Part shown: in pieces, positions 49,801-55,837 of the stretch
How the letters are laid out: every line of letters begins with the position of its first letter
Position numbering within the stretch: position 1 is the stretch's first letter
NCBI GenBank assembly: GCA_032718475.1
Contig: JAUCBJ010005858.1
Span: forward strand, 1-62,754
Length of the DNA: 62,754 nt
Direction of reading: 5' to 3'
Origin: Nemertoderma westbladi
Taxonomy: Eukaryota; Xenacoelomorpha; Nemertodermatida; Nemertodermatidae
Position numbers and translations under genes: made by a program
Notes under the pieces: generated by a model
What the model was told of the DNA's origin: nothing
What the model saw: the letters and a program-made list of their open reading frames with translations, nothing else
The model's database searches: none

Positions 49801-51693
49801 TGTAGAGATTTTACAAATTGATCAGCTATTTGACTCAAATATACAATACTGCACGGACATTCTCATAGAATGGGCAAACGCTAGTAACATGAAACTCAAT
49901 CCGGTGAAATGTAAACAAATGGCAATCTACAAAGCAAAACGACCAATTGTACTTCCACAAGAACAAATGAGGATGTAGTTGATAATGTAAAACTTCTCTG
50001 AGTTACAATATCCGCCGATCTCAAGTGGAATATCCACATAACCAACAGAATTAAACGCGCAGCCAAACGAATGTACATGTTACATACTGTATATTATAAA
50101 AATTTAAAGCATCACGGAAAGACATGGTAGCCATATACATCTCGCATATTCTGTCCGTTCTAGAATATTGCGCCGCCGTTTGGCATTCTAGTATCACCAA
50201 GCAACTATCAGACGCCCTAGAAAGAGTACAGAAAAGGGAAATGCGAATCCATTTCGGTGTTAATTACGATAGTTATGAACATGCTTTACATTCCGTGGGG
50301 TCGCCTACATTGTAGGACAGACGCGAAAAACTCTCTCTTTATCTACACCACAGATACTTACTACCTACATTGCGATCTGAAAGTAAAAACCAAATGGAAC
50401 TCAGAAATGACAATAATATTACGTTACCAATAGCTAAAACTGAAAGATATAGAAACTCAACAATCCCAGATATGGTCAGACTAATGAATAGTGCACCATC
50501 ACATTAATGGACATCCACAAGTCAGCTGATCACTGATTGCATGCAACGTCTAGGTCGTGTTGCTTTTTAGTTTTTTACATACTTTGGCACTGACATACCT
50601 ACCGGTAAGGTTTTACTTAACGTGGTTGATTAATAAATAAAATACATTAACTCTTTATTATTAGATTTTCAAGCTTCTACTTCAATTATCAATTCAATTC
50701 AATTCAAGAAAACTCATTAGTAGCACAGGACGAAACTAAATGAAATAAAGAAATTTCACTATGTATTATTTTGTATATGACAAAGCGTTAATGATTATTT
50801 ATCATAGTACTTTTACATTTTGGTTGATTTTTGTTTAGGGCATTACGTTACGATATTGAGCCAAATGAAATTTTGTCATCCAAACTGACTACGGCTTGGG
50901 ACCAATTTACAGAGGGGATGGAAGAGAAAGGAGCTCGTTTAGCAGTATCTTTGTTATTCCATCATAACCTAGCAACGGTTAGTATAAAACTTTCTCCATC
51001 ATCACAGAGAAACAGTTAATATAGTAATAGTAACCTTACTCCATCATAGAGACAGGGGGAATAGAGGGAAAATTACATTGGCACGTTATTCTAACCAAAA
51101 CAATAAACTAAACCAATATAACAGGTTACAGTGCGATGTTTTGCATACCGGTAACTACTGTGTCGCTATAAACATTGTGTCGCAGTGCCCGAGTGGATAC
51201 AGCGCCTAACTGATTACACAATAGTGTTTGGTGGCGCAGGTTCGAATCCGACTAAAGGCTGTAGAAATTTACACTTTAGACATATTAGTGCCTACGCCAA
51301 CCCAGCGGTATAATGGGACCCTGGCTTTGCTGGTGTAATAATATTATTATTATTATTACAACATTATTACAGAAATAGTACAGTAATAATTGGGATGTTT
51401 TACCGTCATTTCACAATTTGGTACTACTGTAGATATAAGGGTATTGCTAATATTTCCCGATCTCCGCATTTACATTTTTACATCTTTGTTAGATATTATC
51501 ACGTATCGATGAACTGACGGTCGCACTCAGTCAACCCATCGCAGACAATAACATGGGAGCCATGGCAGCGGTCATTGAACATAGAGGAAACGATAAGAAA
51601 GATGTAGACGACGAATACGAGGACACGATTACAATGGGGACAAATCTCCTCGAACGAGCACAAAAACCAGTTATTTCTAAGGAAGAATTGTGA
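16973..51693 (+). CDS. SESTD1: SESTD1 orthologue (SEC14 and spectrin-repeat domains), 14 exons
   Basis: Exons: 16973-17087, 17374-17436, 18044-18167, 18990-19194, 19687-19800, 19960-20195, 20765-20948, 22816-23004, 23311-23416, 23595-23697, 28239-28377, 31460-31635, 50839-50977, 51493-51693. All joins keep frame and use GT-AG sites; the product is 697 residues, against about 696 in vertebrates. Domains are an N-terminal Sec14-like lipid-binding domain, then spectrin-type three-helix repeats. The vertebrate protein binds phosphoinositides and TRPC4/5 channels and acts in Dapper/Vangl2 planar-polarity signalling. The start is the first ATG (AAGATGG context) and gives about 45 residues more than the human N-terminus. 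The C-terminus stops about 40 residues earlier than human at TGA 51691, but a strong donor (GTGAGT) overlaps that stop, so a further exon is possible. Intron 12 is 19.2 kb because of a BEL element. Confidence 0.88.
18190..18600 (+). repeat. Tandem repeat in SESTD1 intron 3
   Basis: Three degenerate units of about 145 bp, each with TTTGACCAAAC(A/T)TCAGATTCT, ACTTTTGACGGACT.CAT, AAGTTTGGTTTAATTTCA and CAATGATTG words, at about 18205, 18348 and 18495. The short ORFs here repeat the same peptide because of the tandem structure; they are not exons. Confidence 0.65.
19960..31635 (+). CDS. SESTD1: SESTD1 exons 6-12: spectrin-repeat region
   Basis: Exon 6 is the linker helix. Exon 7 (KKFRARSKELSLWLSGPAER...KHDSLELK) and exon 8 (YLDSICRNYATRLEHRRN) match human repeat 1. 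Exons 9-10 match the middle region. Exon 11 (HIQSVLSILNRRKVACDELVDVRKLILEQ) and exon 12 (AINWIRELRDTMMENITEIGD...YQYAKQLINAS) match the third repeat region, including the WI/WL pair of helix A. The domain was read by eye from the translation. Introns 7 and 10 carry insertions and a nested gene. Confidence 0.87.
20500..20580 (-). repeat. Dispersed repeat copy
   Basis: ATAACCTGTACAG, CGTTTATTGTTTTGGTTAG and CTGTAACCTGTA in a row: the reverse complement of the AACCAAAACAATAAACG family, in SESTD1 intron 6. Confidence 0.6.
21031..22757. mobile_element. Inverted-repeat element in SESTD1 intron 7, split by a LINE
   Basis: The left end (GGCACTAGTGTCAAAT, then GGGACCCTCCTAATCTGCTAA) is inverted at the right end (22690-22757; read in reverse GGCACTTGTGTCAAAT, then GGGACCCTCCTAACCTGCTAA, TCCTGAAATCAC). 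AATATT at 21025-21030 and 22758-22763 may be the target duplication. The interior on both sides of the LINE is the dispersed CGTTTATTGTTTTGGTT...AACCTGTTCCTTT repeat. This fits a non-autonomous DNA transposon. Confidence 0.7.
21165..22655 (+). mobile_element. LINE, 5'-truncated, with intact reverse transcriptase C-terminal part
   Basis: An open frame runs to the stop at 22609 with about 480 LINE codons and no interruption. RT motifs are GSFRGISLISIAAKLYNRIL, NQNGFRKGRGTMEP, VIFVDFFKAFDSVSR (Asp of motif A), GVLQGDTLAPFLF, LDFADDLGVLSES (FADD catalytic box) and DDFCYLGSWIRKS, followed by a C-terminal domain with RLRFAGHCFRR. The tail is (TAG)n at 22639-22655. There is no endonuclease and no ATG of its own: the upstream frame (from 21104) belongs to the host repeat. 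Clade not assigned with confidence. The uninterrupted frame suggests a recent insertion. Confidence 0.85.
23826..24050 (+). mobile_element. tRNA-derived SINE in SESTD1 intron 10
   Basis: The tRNA-like head GGCGGGGTAGCTCAGTTGGTTG carries a good A box; GGTTCAGCCCC is the B box and the outer GGCGGGG/CCCCGCC pair is kept. The D and T arms are not a proper tRNA. The body has TTTCATCCACTGGGGTAGAT and AAAATGAGGACCAG, then ends near GGCCTTTTGTGATAGC. The same body domain occurs in a second SINE at 55838-56095. Confidence 0.75.
24160..24292 (-). repeat. Dispersed repeat copy with G run
   Basis: CTGTAACCTGTACTTTC, CGTTTATTGTTTTGGTTTG, ATAACCTGTTCCTCTCCC, AATTGATAATTAAACTGTTG and ACTCGCCAAGG followed by a G run: the reverse of the copy at 4926-5100, apart from the G run, which keeps its orientation. 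Confidence 0.6.
24300..25995. other. SESTD1 intron 10, AT-rich, no gene seen
   Basis: Low-complexity AT-rich sequence downstream of the antisense TRIC gene. It contains at 25826-25884 the 52-bp sequence that recurs as filler at 48342-48393. Short ORFs have no family signature. Confidence 0.5.
25996..26892 (-). CDS. TMEM38: TRIC-type trimeric intracellular cation channel (TMEM38 family)
   Basis: 298 residues from ATG 26892, matching the usual 290-300 (the frame is open further upstream but has no ATG). In order: an N-terminal helix with FPVFDIVHYL, a glycine-rich pore helix (FAGMLSCFAGAFIGNALLS), YLIFYSPKDLFYR, KEVERARKVSAG at 131-142 (the KEV-R-K phosphoinositide-binding signature), a second pore helix (GVIKGAGVNFMRVVDR), then the last helices and a polar Lys-rich tail. 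By family knowledge it is a trimeric K+ channel of the ER/SR that supplies counter-ion current for Ca2+ release. A or B type cannot be assigned. The gene has no introns and lies antisense inside SESTD1 intron 10. Confidence 0.93.
   Translation of the reverse strand: MSVPTSTPDTPDSDLGSALSDMAINFASLPLFPVFDIVHYLFTCIALRQDLANYSLTTSNPLALWFAGMLSCFAGAFIGNALLSLPIVAPFENHLNVLIATACWYLIFYSPKDLFYRACCTRFLKVPLVALKEVERARKVSAGIAQAASIYPDGYLIMVCMGVIKGAGVNFMRVVDRAARGYTQAPGGNEFLRPHFFTKVSFLGSIVLTLAKAKLITLPYAQVVLILSLVFVYLRVAMVLLQFTDPFMYVEWIVCTPVFGRSDEVKPPVAPQSSALADSPGNIDKTSTMNIKKVTKSD
26893..28238. other. Rest of SESTD1 intron 10, upstream flank of the TRIC gene
   Basis: Contains the 5' flank of the antisense TRIC gene and a TA/CG-palindrome-rich stretch (TACCGGTA, TAGGCCTA). 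A short tandem repeat of GTACAGTGATGTATGTACTG lies at about 27430-27490. No further gene was recognised. Confidence 0.45.
28378..31459. other. SESTD1 intron 11
   Basis: No gene was recognised. The segment 29930-30360 is unusually GC-rich and dense in GCTGCA/TGCAGC words. At about 30665-30880 a SINE-like stretch has a B box (GGGGTTCGATCAT); its A box is poor. Confidence 0.45.
31761..32183 (+). mobile_element. LINE fragment, copy 1 (left part), interrupted by BEL element
   Basis: Matches 48394-48812 almost exactly. It encodes a LINE ORF2 piece (HRPFRNSNIRSFGQWITQYT...) found before the RT domain. It is cut at TCTAG (32179-32183) by the BEL insertion and continues at 47947. The LINE family differs from the one at 21165. 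Confidence 0.8.
32184..33381 (-). repeat. BEL 3' LTR (left copy)
   Basis: 1198 bp, TG...CA. The internal side (33382 on) reads on the minus strand ...CTTCTGGGAGCGG before the LTR, a weak polypurine-tract candidate. Small ORFs inside the LTR are identical in both copies and not convincing genes. Confidence 0.96.
33382..36440 (-). other. BEL region between pol and 3' LTR, short ORFs only
   Basis: Three kb on the element's sense strand with no recognised domain. 34617-34958 is open for about 114 codons from a frame that begins with a Val-rich hydrophobic stretch (PVVVVIVLLRRWRKY) and ends acidic; 34487-34675, in another frame, continues with a Tyr-rich segment; 33460-33666 (68 codons, ATG, open further upstream) ends very basic (KKLRKRRLRKKD). 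A hydrophobic stretch followed by basic residues resembles a membrane anchor with a cytosolic tail, so remnants or spliced exons of an extra (env-like or accessory) protein are possible but unproven. 35000-36440 is AT-rich and non-coding. Confidence 0.4.
36441..40793 (-). CDS. pol: BEL/Pao pol: rest of protease, reverse transcriptase, RNase H, integrase
   Basis: Open from just after the TGA at 40794-40796 to the stop at 36441. The first ATG (40724) gives 1427 residues; domains below are numbered from it. Remaining A17-type protease to about 120; RT with DGSALYMGQSLN and DIEGMFLQV (motif A) and the catalytic YMDD at about 467-470; RNase H with FGDASDMGIG at about 645 and VPRAELKAALYA; integrase zinc finger HSKLYHAGRE/CIPCRKA at about 1024-1065; integrase core GVDLFGPIE, MRSDKGTNF and GGSWERLI, giving D/D/E at about 1096, 1158 and 1208. 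No frameshift or stop is seen, so the enzymes look functional. Same frame as gag. Confidence 0.95.
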   Translation of the reverse strand, partial: TFIDKELAEDIFAGQLKFQTKLNMSGIMQVWKSTITADYYVGALSTPQDELGEHSIRSVKMVAIKNFATTQADLYNWDEDESIQHLNIPRFQTDYPGVQILIGQNAHEALETLEKRPAQPQPLQTYAVRTRVGWYFTGPSRRTLRERLPPESVCQVSEWEDDTSEGDNSTEGIPYSSDNDDVHQLFDEENTIDLIKENEAWQNQVNLCQLLYPSEREAYNDELNDVIERCNAKTRDEHAVRFFTQEAVEPNSYDKALSVEEERAKQIQETTTRFIKDQGRYEVGLPFRKREPKFINNKPLAEKRIAQLHRRLTANSSAKAMYQTQLEKFINKGYAERVPEETPVTERTYYLTHHYVPKPGKPNEVRVVFDGSALYMGQSLNSELLPGPNLLQSLLGILLRLRQYSIAFASDIEGMFLQVKVLDRDRDSLRFLWWPEGDLNQKPVEYWMTIQAFGIISSPSNACSVVRTTAEDNREAFSKEVIDNIKRDIYMDDNLKSLPSVEEAIEVAKGTVECLKRGGFRLTKFTSNSREFLESIPAEDRGAKDLDLIKDDLPETKTLGLKWDTERDILFFQLKQRDNPVRTKRICLSILSTYFDPLGFISPVILIARSLVQQMWLENHSWDDPLKGELLKKWMKWEDSLPAIEDFIISRSYFGHVLPTYSYQLHVFGDASDMGIGIVAYLRVETPDGIKVALVTSKALINNKLKVPRAELKAALYATAIGRNVTEQIDYTLEKTVYWTDALLVLEYITNEVCQFSVFVTNRVAIILSRTTMDQWRHCPGTINPADIASRGATPKELVNTPEWLGGPDFLYREEEEWPPHLTTAEIRQAKGAEKVKPKTRASKSKLFKPAVDLSVLFTSGEDAYDQTPTATTKEVLEIRDKDWKSGIPDIAQGLSPLLQRAIRHYSSWNRLCKAVTYLKRCFHHRYSGTKTHSDDAPSTSARVHVVKDLPKYKISDRFLKEKISYQEHDETNKQMLRLLQCYEDSDKYFLLLRNPQMRLRDRFSSTMIDGLIRVGGRLTNAPLSFDTKFPILIRNLDIQIKIIVDVHSKLYHAGRERVLSEIRTRYYFYKPRRALNQVLRNCIPCRKAFSRPLTQREAELPRERVSFYEPPFTNTGVDLFGPIEVYRARTIVKRWCVIFVCMTCRAIHLDMVNDLSTNSFVLSLRRQIARFGTSNTMRSDKGTNFIGANNEIQAYVKDWNKRQVDGQLRITASSWTFNAADAPWWGGSWERLIRSVKTAFHFIVPCRAYLTDELLRTLMEEIAAYLNERPLMPVSSNPDSLEALTPAHFLLKKPVAMLPRSEITDGDEYCRRTWQLMQLLSRRFADHFEKHYLPTLQLRTKWFAQQENVSAGDMVLIVDPDLPSKRWQTGRIIETYISSDGLVRSVELVVMRRNFKKPGIVFETQQLNRPVGRLCLLERDRELSGNYGRQETLPTTTSLIQPTSRDSPP
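40794..44483 (-). CDS. gag: BEL/Pao gag with protease start, ends at in-frame TGA
   Basis: 1229 residues from ATG 44483. The N-terminal half is acidic and charged, with a long Ala/Glu/Lys/Arg-rich coiled-coil-like stretch around residues 350-440 (underlying GCN repeats). The BEL gag core follows at about 770-930 (KFNGDEMKWLPFNEYYKDNI, LIECLEGSPKLMALKFI, QVWDTLNIRYGN). Zinc knuckles of Cys/His type lie at about 1050-1114 (CALCDGTHHLNRC, CYNCLRQGHQRRTC, CAKCGAKHH). The ORF ends LLDSGST-TGA: the stop directly follows the aspartic-protease DSG motif, and the same frame continues into pol. Confidence 0.93.
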   Translation of the reverse strand: MSDTKQNLSDSILDVTICDSDRDVEPSGRKFSSPPTVRKVIPPVVITEPRLVQHRRSIIGTRAQVKRDQEAAEQQQPVSQELISQQPDSSSSEDTVELTPERGARMMDEAYSDPLLNLPAAVLTRLLIAVEEHQIDWARSQRSTRDSYAGYTREELKSMVESQWNFPGPGLPFDLSEAAWEDIHRMGVAKETIDPAVWKRSAAGYAQGFFSSIERLKEQLFQQPQGPQEQGLLLYQVRERVLRIRLILSAFEEASKRRQDTSLQVAVKTWFQRVSLQVQGTAQWKAQLEERSTHGESTDATFSQVESEATAEKPHKRDAIDIYLSDYQRFLGDDELRRRLEGLSPNSEGTKLVLDAIDVEMRAANQAKFDEQLRITRVQEEQVKKKRIEDRKAAAVAAAVAAAEAERKAAAAEAAAEAKVAAAVVEAERRAAEETTQLELENIQENQDCINKQLTASNMQMMNRSTPKRQGYTSSEEGDTTDTEGKGNRSRLSRRKRTFHRQKLPDLPPAVRRQLNNTNLGSTEPTDQIIKIERLPTIVDEPEIIRPVLEITPSVIDTPVLPETTSKFPLHSTKLPVPRRTAQETVQVLDPERNIHNLSPVVPRPPATTLATPASAVEWVDERRRGMDILLGQMQETVQQFKGTVRESRLELQEVQQSIALERDKLVNTQKGIPPPSVTMCQPVRSEVSHAQGVEPTRIYTASEVETPIVNPIKGNYRPVDNDIPYRPDHNPRNLYTDNSILNNTMAQESFTRQMARTEARQAVKVGEIVKFNGDEMKWLPFNEYYKDNIQNSVLSNGEKLRYLIECLEGSPKLMALKFIGHPDGLRQVWDTLNIRYGNRNNIAKYLYAKLVAPRKFISSGIIEFSDEIQEICRQLDWLGKSHEYQSSMVIGAVASTLPKGGVGTRWDKKVLYMMEQQRRDPTMADLMSFLDGEVKLQLLKQSREKTPENKVSEKPVSRKKVTPVCYTDDGESQTSQGEDSGKDTDRSYYVNKMPKDQVSKFKSRANDRREQVRKTPPTSPKRIQVRKPEERASVHNVTQNKVSNIKPKCALCDGTHHLNRCDEFLKKSLTERREVMWDKRLCYNCLRQGHQRRTCFSDIRCAKCGAKHHILLHAEFDRNSPNQVSDSELHVQFSDVNDTDQSEMEGFYTDEFSDENESCYMINTAVYRALTYEKDTDNDFTLTTSERQPSWKEPSSNVGIREFPVVQVRVHGPKRSYVVNALLDSGST
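44484..46743 (-). other. BEL 5' leader with internal tandem repeats
   Basis: 2.26 kb between the 5' LTR and gag, without a coding region. Two copies of a roughly 295-bp unit (about 45806-46050 and 46101-46345; shared words CTACAGGACATGCAGACTCC, TTTAGTTGGGGGTTTACC) lie in tandem. At 46545-46680 three units of about 42-44 bp carry GTACCGGTTCTGGCAGTTGG and CCTACAG. Rich in TACCGGTA palindromes. Confidence 0.85.
46744..47941 (-). repeat. BEL 5' LTR (right copy)
   Basis: Same length as the left LTR, offset by exactly 14560 bp, with one base difference seen. Flanked on the outside by TCTAG (47942-47946) and the resumed LINE fragment. Confidence 0.96.
47947..48341 (+). mobile_element. LINE fragment, copy 1 (right part)
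   Basis: Continues the LINE sequence cut at 32183. It differs from copy 2 by an 8-bp indel near 48108 and at least one substitution. Ends at GATCAAC. Confidence 0.8.
48342..48393 (+). repeat. 52-bp filler between the two LINE copies, matching 25832-25884
   Basis: AGTTTGTCAATAAATAGAAA... to ...CTACTCCAACAAGT is nearly identical (T/G change) to 25832-25883 in SESTD1 intron 10, in the same orientation. Short shared ends (TCAAC on the left, AG on the right) with the LINE copies suggest template switching at the duplication joint. Confidence 0.75.
48394..50520 (+). mobile_element. Decayed LINE, copy 2 with reverse transcriptase remnants
   Basis: 48394-49203 repeats copy 1; after this the element continues with RT remnants: GIFPSLWKESYATPVPK, MTYDFSQALACIDHT (motif A, damaged), GVTQGTIVSLLCFL, LKFIDDLSV (damaged catalytic box) in 49263-49805, then MVAIYISHILSVLEYCAAVW and ALERVQKREMRIHF at 50124-50315. 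Several stops and frameshifts mark it as inactive. The clade resembles CR1/L2/jockey-type elements and is different from the LINE at 21165. Confidence 0.8.
50839..51693 (+). CDS. SESTD1: SESTD1 exons 13-14: C-terminal part
   Basis: Exon 13 (50839-50977) encodes TTAWDQFTEGMEEKGARLAV followed by SLLFHHNLA, matching human [27 protein letters not shown]. Exon 14 (51493-51693) encodes an acidic segment (DKKDVDDEYEDTITMGTNLLERAQKPV) matching the human region just before the last 40 residues. It closes EEL-TGA, or splices out at the GTGAGT that overlaps the stop. Confidence 0.82.
51050..51135 (+). repeat. Dispersed repeat copy
   Basis: GTTATTCTAACCAAAACAAT with AAAC, then ATAACAGGTTACAGTG, in SESTD1 intron 13. 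Confidence 0.6.
51178..51360 (+). mobile_element. tRNA-derived SINE (Ser/Leu-like head) in SESTD1 intron 13
   Basis: The head has an A box (GTGCCCGAGTGG), a long-variable-arm-like stretch and B box GGTTCGAATCC. The body has CCCAGCGGTATAATGGGACC and the tail is (ATT)n at about 51338-51357. No acceptor stem pairs, so it is not a functional tRNA gene. Confidence 0.7.
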
Positions 51694-52787
51694 GTTAAAT
51701 GATTCTTAACATGCTTTGGAAATTGAAGTTGCATCACTTTGTATGACATCGGTCTTCAAGTTCTATTGATTTGTAATTACTGTATATATCGACTTATAGA
51801 GGGACAGAGATCATGTTACTTTCTTGTTTCAACCGTTACAGCATATTTTTCTACTGGTATTATAGACTGCAAACATTTTAGACATGAAGAGACATCTCAC
51901 ATCATTCAGTTTCAACATAAGAAACCTCTCTAATACGATAAAATTAATTCATCTCAAATGAAATTCCATTGTGCCATTTGGCATGATTTAGGTACAGAAC
52001 ATAGTTTACATAAATTCGCCTACACATGCATGCCCCCTGCCCTGCCTACACTGTACATATTAAATGACGATCTATCTTTGCGATATAACCAATCGATTGA
52101 AGCAGCTAGTTTTGGGCAAGGCACCCCTACGTCATTTAATAACATATAGTTACATAAATACAGCCTGTTACCAACTTCATTTTTAATATTTTAATATAGT
52201 AATACCGAGTTCTTAGGAAGAGAGGCCACATCACATATACGCACACAAACCCTTCACTATGTCCACGAGTTGAGTGTCACAGATTGCACTAAGTATTAAC
52301 GCGCCCCAGTAGCTCGCCATCTCATAAAATATATCGATTATTCACCCGTCACTAAGCAGTGTATGTTCTTTGGAGTCTTAATAAAGTTTAGGAAACAGAT
52401 TGGCCCTCATTATTAGCGCTTGGCCGATGGGAGTGATGTGTTCAAGAAAATTTGATGTGGATCATTAATCAAATCCTTTCTTCTTCAAAGTGTAGAACAT
52501 CAGTAAAATATATTACATCGTGGGTCCAATATTTTTATATATAAAATAACTATAAATCTCATCGTGTATGGATAAAGTGATATCATATTAACTTGTAAAC
52601 CAAAAATAATATTATCATATTCATATTAATCATATGAATAATATAAAATAATCATATAATATGTACATCTTAATCATAGTAATTCATAGGATATAATACA
52701 GTGTAAGTGGTACATAACTTCTGTCATCAACACAAAATGCAATCATCTCTTAATTAATCAATGAATTAATTAATATGTTTATCGAAA
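51694..52787. other. Intergenic between SESTD1 and ANKS3 3' ends
   Basis: AT-rich 3' flanks of two convergent genes. No recognised coding exon, although a last SESTD1 exon could in principle lie here or beyond. Confidence 0.45.
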
Positions 52788-54257
52788 TCAAAAGGTTTTC
52801 CCTTGAATGTCTTCCAATAATTCTAACGATGTAGTTAATATACTGGTGATGTCATTACACCGGTTTATTGCGGATGCGGTAATTCTCGCCTCATATGGAT
52901 TTACCATGTAATTCTTCTGAGTTGATTCAACTTTCTGCAAATTATGTCTCACCTCAACAACATGTTTCGATATAACGTTTAAGTTACTGATTACTGTACG
53001 GTGAATGTTTTGATTTCCACCTGGGACGACCTCATCGTTATCTTTCAGTTTCGTTATAGCCAACCACATCTTACGACGGGGGCCCATCAGTGTTATCCCA
53101 ATTTCTTTCAAATCATTCTCGTTCAATGTAGCGAAAGTAGCCAAGTCAACTTCTTGGTCGGAGAAAACCTGGAGATATTTGGACAACTGGAGAGTTTCAA
53201 ATAGGGATTGCAGGTCCGTGACCCTCGGTTGCTTAGGGGTTAGTTTGAGCACAGTTGGTGTTTCTATGGCAGCGACGGGAGGGATGGCTACATGAGTCTG
53301 CATCGAAGGCTGTTGTCTAGGCGACACGATATGGACACGTTTAGTAGCGGGTTTCGGATTGCATTTCTGTCCCGGTATTTTAAGGGCTGACTTTGGAAGA
53401 ATCGTGTCAATGCATTTTACTGTTTGAATACTCTGAACGTCACTTCGAATTTCTTTAGACAGAACGTCTTTGCTGCTTGAAAAGGGAGGATTTGAAGGCA
53501 TCCTGGATGTGTTCCCCGCAGGACACAATAAATGTCCACGAGTTCCCATGTCCGACGGTAGAAGGCCACGCATGTATCCTCGTCTCGACTTTCCGTTAAT
53601 CAAATTAGCGATATTGACTTTCCCATTCAGCATTGCGATTTGCTTAGCAACTAGCCCACTTTTAGATATAATTGAGGTGCTTGCCGAGTTGCCCAGTAAC
53701 AAATTAGCGATTAGTTCGTGACCGGAAGTGGCGGCCTCCATAAGAGGCGTCAGACCTTCAGCGGATTCTTGAACATCGACGTCGCTCCCCTTGTCCAGCA
53801 GCACGCCGACCATACCGTTCTGCCCCATAGCCGTGGCTACAAACAACGCAGTCTGCCCTTTACTGTTCCGAGCTTCGAGATCGGCCCCGCGCGCTATCAG
53901 ATGCTTAGCAACCGCCTCGAACCCGTAGCTCGCTGCGATCATCAACGGCGTCTGATTGTCTACAGACCCGAGGTCAACCTTGGCTCCCAATCCGATGAGC
54001 GTTTGAACCGCCCCGCAGTGGCCCAACGAACTCGCGTACATCAGCGGTGTCCAGCCTCCGGAGTTACGGTGGTTCAAGGATTCGCGACCCGAATGGACGC
54101 ATTCGGTTATTCTGTCGGACAGACCGAGGGAGGCCGCTGTGTGGAGGTCTATCGATGGAGCGGCTAAGAGTTCCTGGGACCATGGACTAGGTAACTCCGT
54201 ATCGATCTGGTTGTCCGCTCCACAGTTAGATCTCATTGTGCTCACCATAGTGCTCAT
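52788..54257 (-). CDS. ANKS3: ANKS3 orthologue (ankyrin repeats plus SAM domain)
   Basis: 489 residues from ATG 54257 (the frame upstream has no ATG). Ankyrin repeats at about 39-225: IDLHTAASLG, GGWTPLMYASSLGH, NQTPLMIAASYG, GQTALFVATAMG, GLTPLMEAATSGHELI. A disordered Pro/Ser-rich linker follows, then a SAM domain at about 347-406 (LQSLFETLQLSKYLQVF, EVDLATFATLNENDLKEIGI, LMGPRRKM) and a coiled-coil-like C-terminus. Vertebrate ANKS3 is longer (about 650), with a longer linker, and partners with ANKS6, NEK8 and Bicaudal-C in cilia-related signalling. One exon here; vertebrate ANKS3 has many. Confidence 0.92.
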   Translation of the reverse strand: MSTMVSTMRSNCGADNQIDTELPSPWSQELLAAPSIDLHTAASLGLSDRITECVHSGRESLNHRNSGGWTPLMYASSLGHCGAVQTLIGLGAKVDLGSVDNQTPLMIAASYGFEAVAKHLIARGADLEARNSKGQTALFVATAMGQNGMVGVLLDKGSDVDVQESAEGLTPLMEAATSGHELIANLLLGNSASTSIISKSGLVAKQIAMLNGKVNIANLINGKSRRGYMRGLLPSDMGTRGHLLCPAGNTSRMPSNPPFSSSKDVLSKEIRSDVQSIQTVKCIDTILPKSALKIPGQKCNPKPATKRVHIVSPRQQPSMQTHVAIPPVAAIETPTVLKLTPKQPRVTDLQSLFETLQLSKYLQVFSDQEVDLATFATLNENDLKEIGITLMGPRRKMWLAITKLKDNDEVVPGGNQNIHRTVISNLNVISKHVVEVRHNLQKVESTQKNYMVNPYEARITASAINRCNDITSILTTSLELLEDIQGKTF

Positions 54258-55837
54258 TATTATTGGTTGAAAGATGAACACAAATAAACTAGCTAGTTAG
54301 GTAAAAATAATGCCACAAGAAACTAGAGTAACTTATTGAATAATAATGTAATATAAAATCGTACAATGTGGTACCAAGAATTGTCAATGTCAAAATCTAA
54401 AATTTATTCTAAAACGGCTCTGAGATACACATAAAGGCAGCAACTAGATTTGAAACGGTTATTAGGTTTGTGATCTGTTTCTAGAATGTACTGAAATGAA
54501 TGGAGCCATCCTTTGGATTCGATTAAGCCTAATTTCAGAGAAAAATAATGGAATGTAATAAGGCTATAAAAAAAGTATATGGAAATACATAAAATTCACG
54601 TAAACAATAATTATACGCAGATGTTATGGCTTGCTTAATATTGGGTAACAAAAACCTTACTATAAAATAAACACTAGCAGAGTCACATCTGTCCTTAAAA
54701 TGAGCTTAATTTAAGATTAAAATCGACAATGTCAACAGCTGCAAGAATACATTAATTAACTCATTTGCAGTGATGACGTACCATGACGTCATAGGCTCTG
54801 CATATGCCCCAGTCATACACTGTACAGTAAGTACATTATTGATTTACATACGAGTACTAATAATTATGAAAGCTATAGGCCTATAGTAAATAAACAATAG
54901 ATAAGTGGGAAAGAACAATATTATTGTTACATTTTTTCACATTAAACATGGAAGGAATGCAATATCAATTTGTTTCAATCCCCATCAATTATCTTACAAT
55001 AATCAATATCAATGGTGCCATAAAGTAGCCCCCCCCCCCCCCCCCCCCCCCCCGACTCTAGACGGACAAACCGAACAGAAGTTATTGAATTAATTTACAT
55101 AGTAACAGCGGGGATTGCCATTATTACTTACACCTTAAAAATGAACTCTATCATTGCTATACGCGAGCCTCTGTGAACCGATATTTCGTCCTAAAACATT
55201 TATCTGTTATGACTTTCCTCCATAATGTCTATTCAGTATTGATTTGTCTCTTTGAACCAGATATCAACGAATATGATCAACCATTAGTCTCGGACTGACT
55301 ATTCCTGCATGAACTATTTTTCGCGCTCCATCCCACACACGCATTATAAACTGCTACAATGCTAAATATAAATTCGATTATTCTTTACTTCAGTAAACAA
55401 TATGATGTAAACGTAGCGGTTTTGGAACGCAGTAATATTATTATAATTCATCATTCTATGAATTTTCATCACTGGTTTTGTTTTCTTGTAGAGGCGGCGC
55501 ACTAGACTGACATTACTGTTTTAAATTGTTTTAATTACCAAAAGTAAGGTTTGAAAAACTTGGAAACAATACACGCTAATTATTTTGTACCGGTATTATT
55601 ATTTAATTATAGCATATATTTTGTTGGGCGTGGGTATATTGAAAAAAATATTCTCAATTTATTGATGGCGATGGGTTTTCGTTTTACGTTTCACAGGTTC
55701 CCTTCATACCAGAATTATTCACATTCAAATTATTTACAATGCCCATTTTAGAAATTTAAATCCTAATATATATATTGCTAATCGCTATTGGATTGTGGAA
55801 TACAGTGCCACATAATTAGAAAACTTTTCGTTTATTT

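Noticed and set aside
51181-51265. Functional tRNA-Ser/Leu gene
   Set aside because: No acceptor stem; followed by a SINE body and (ATT)n tail.
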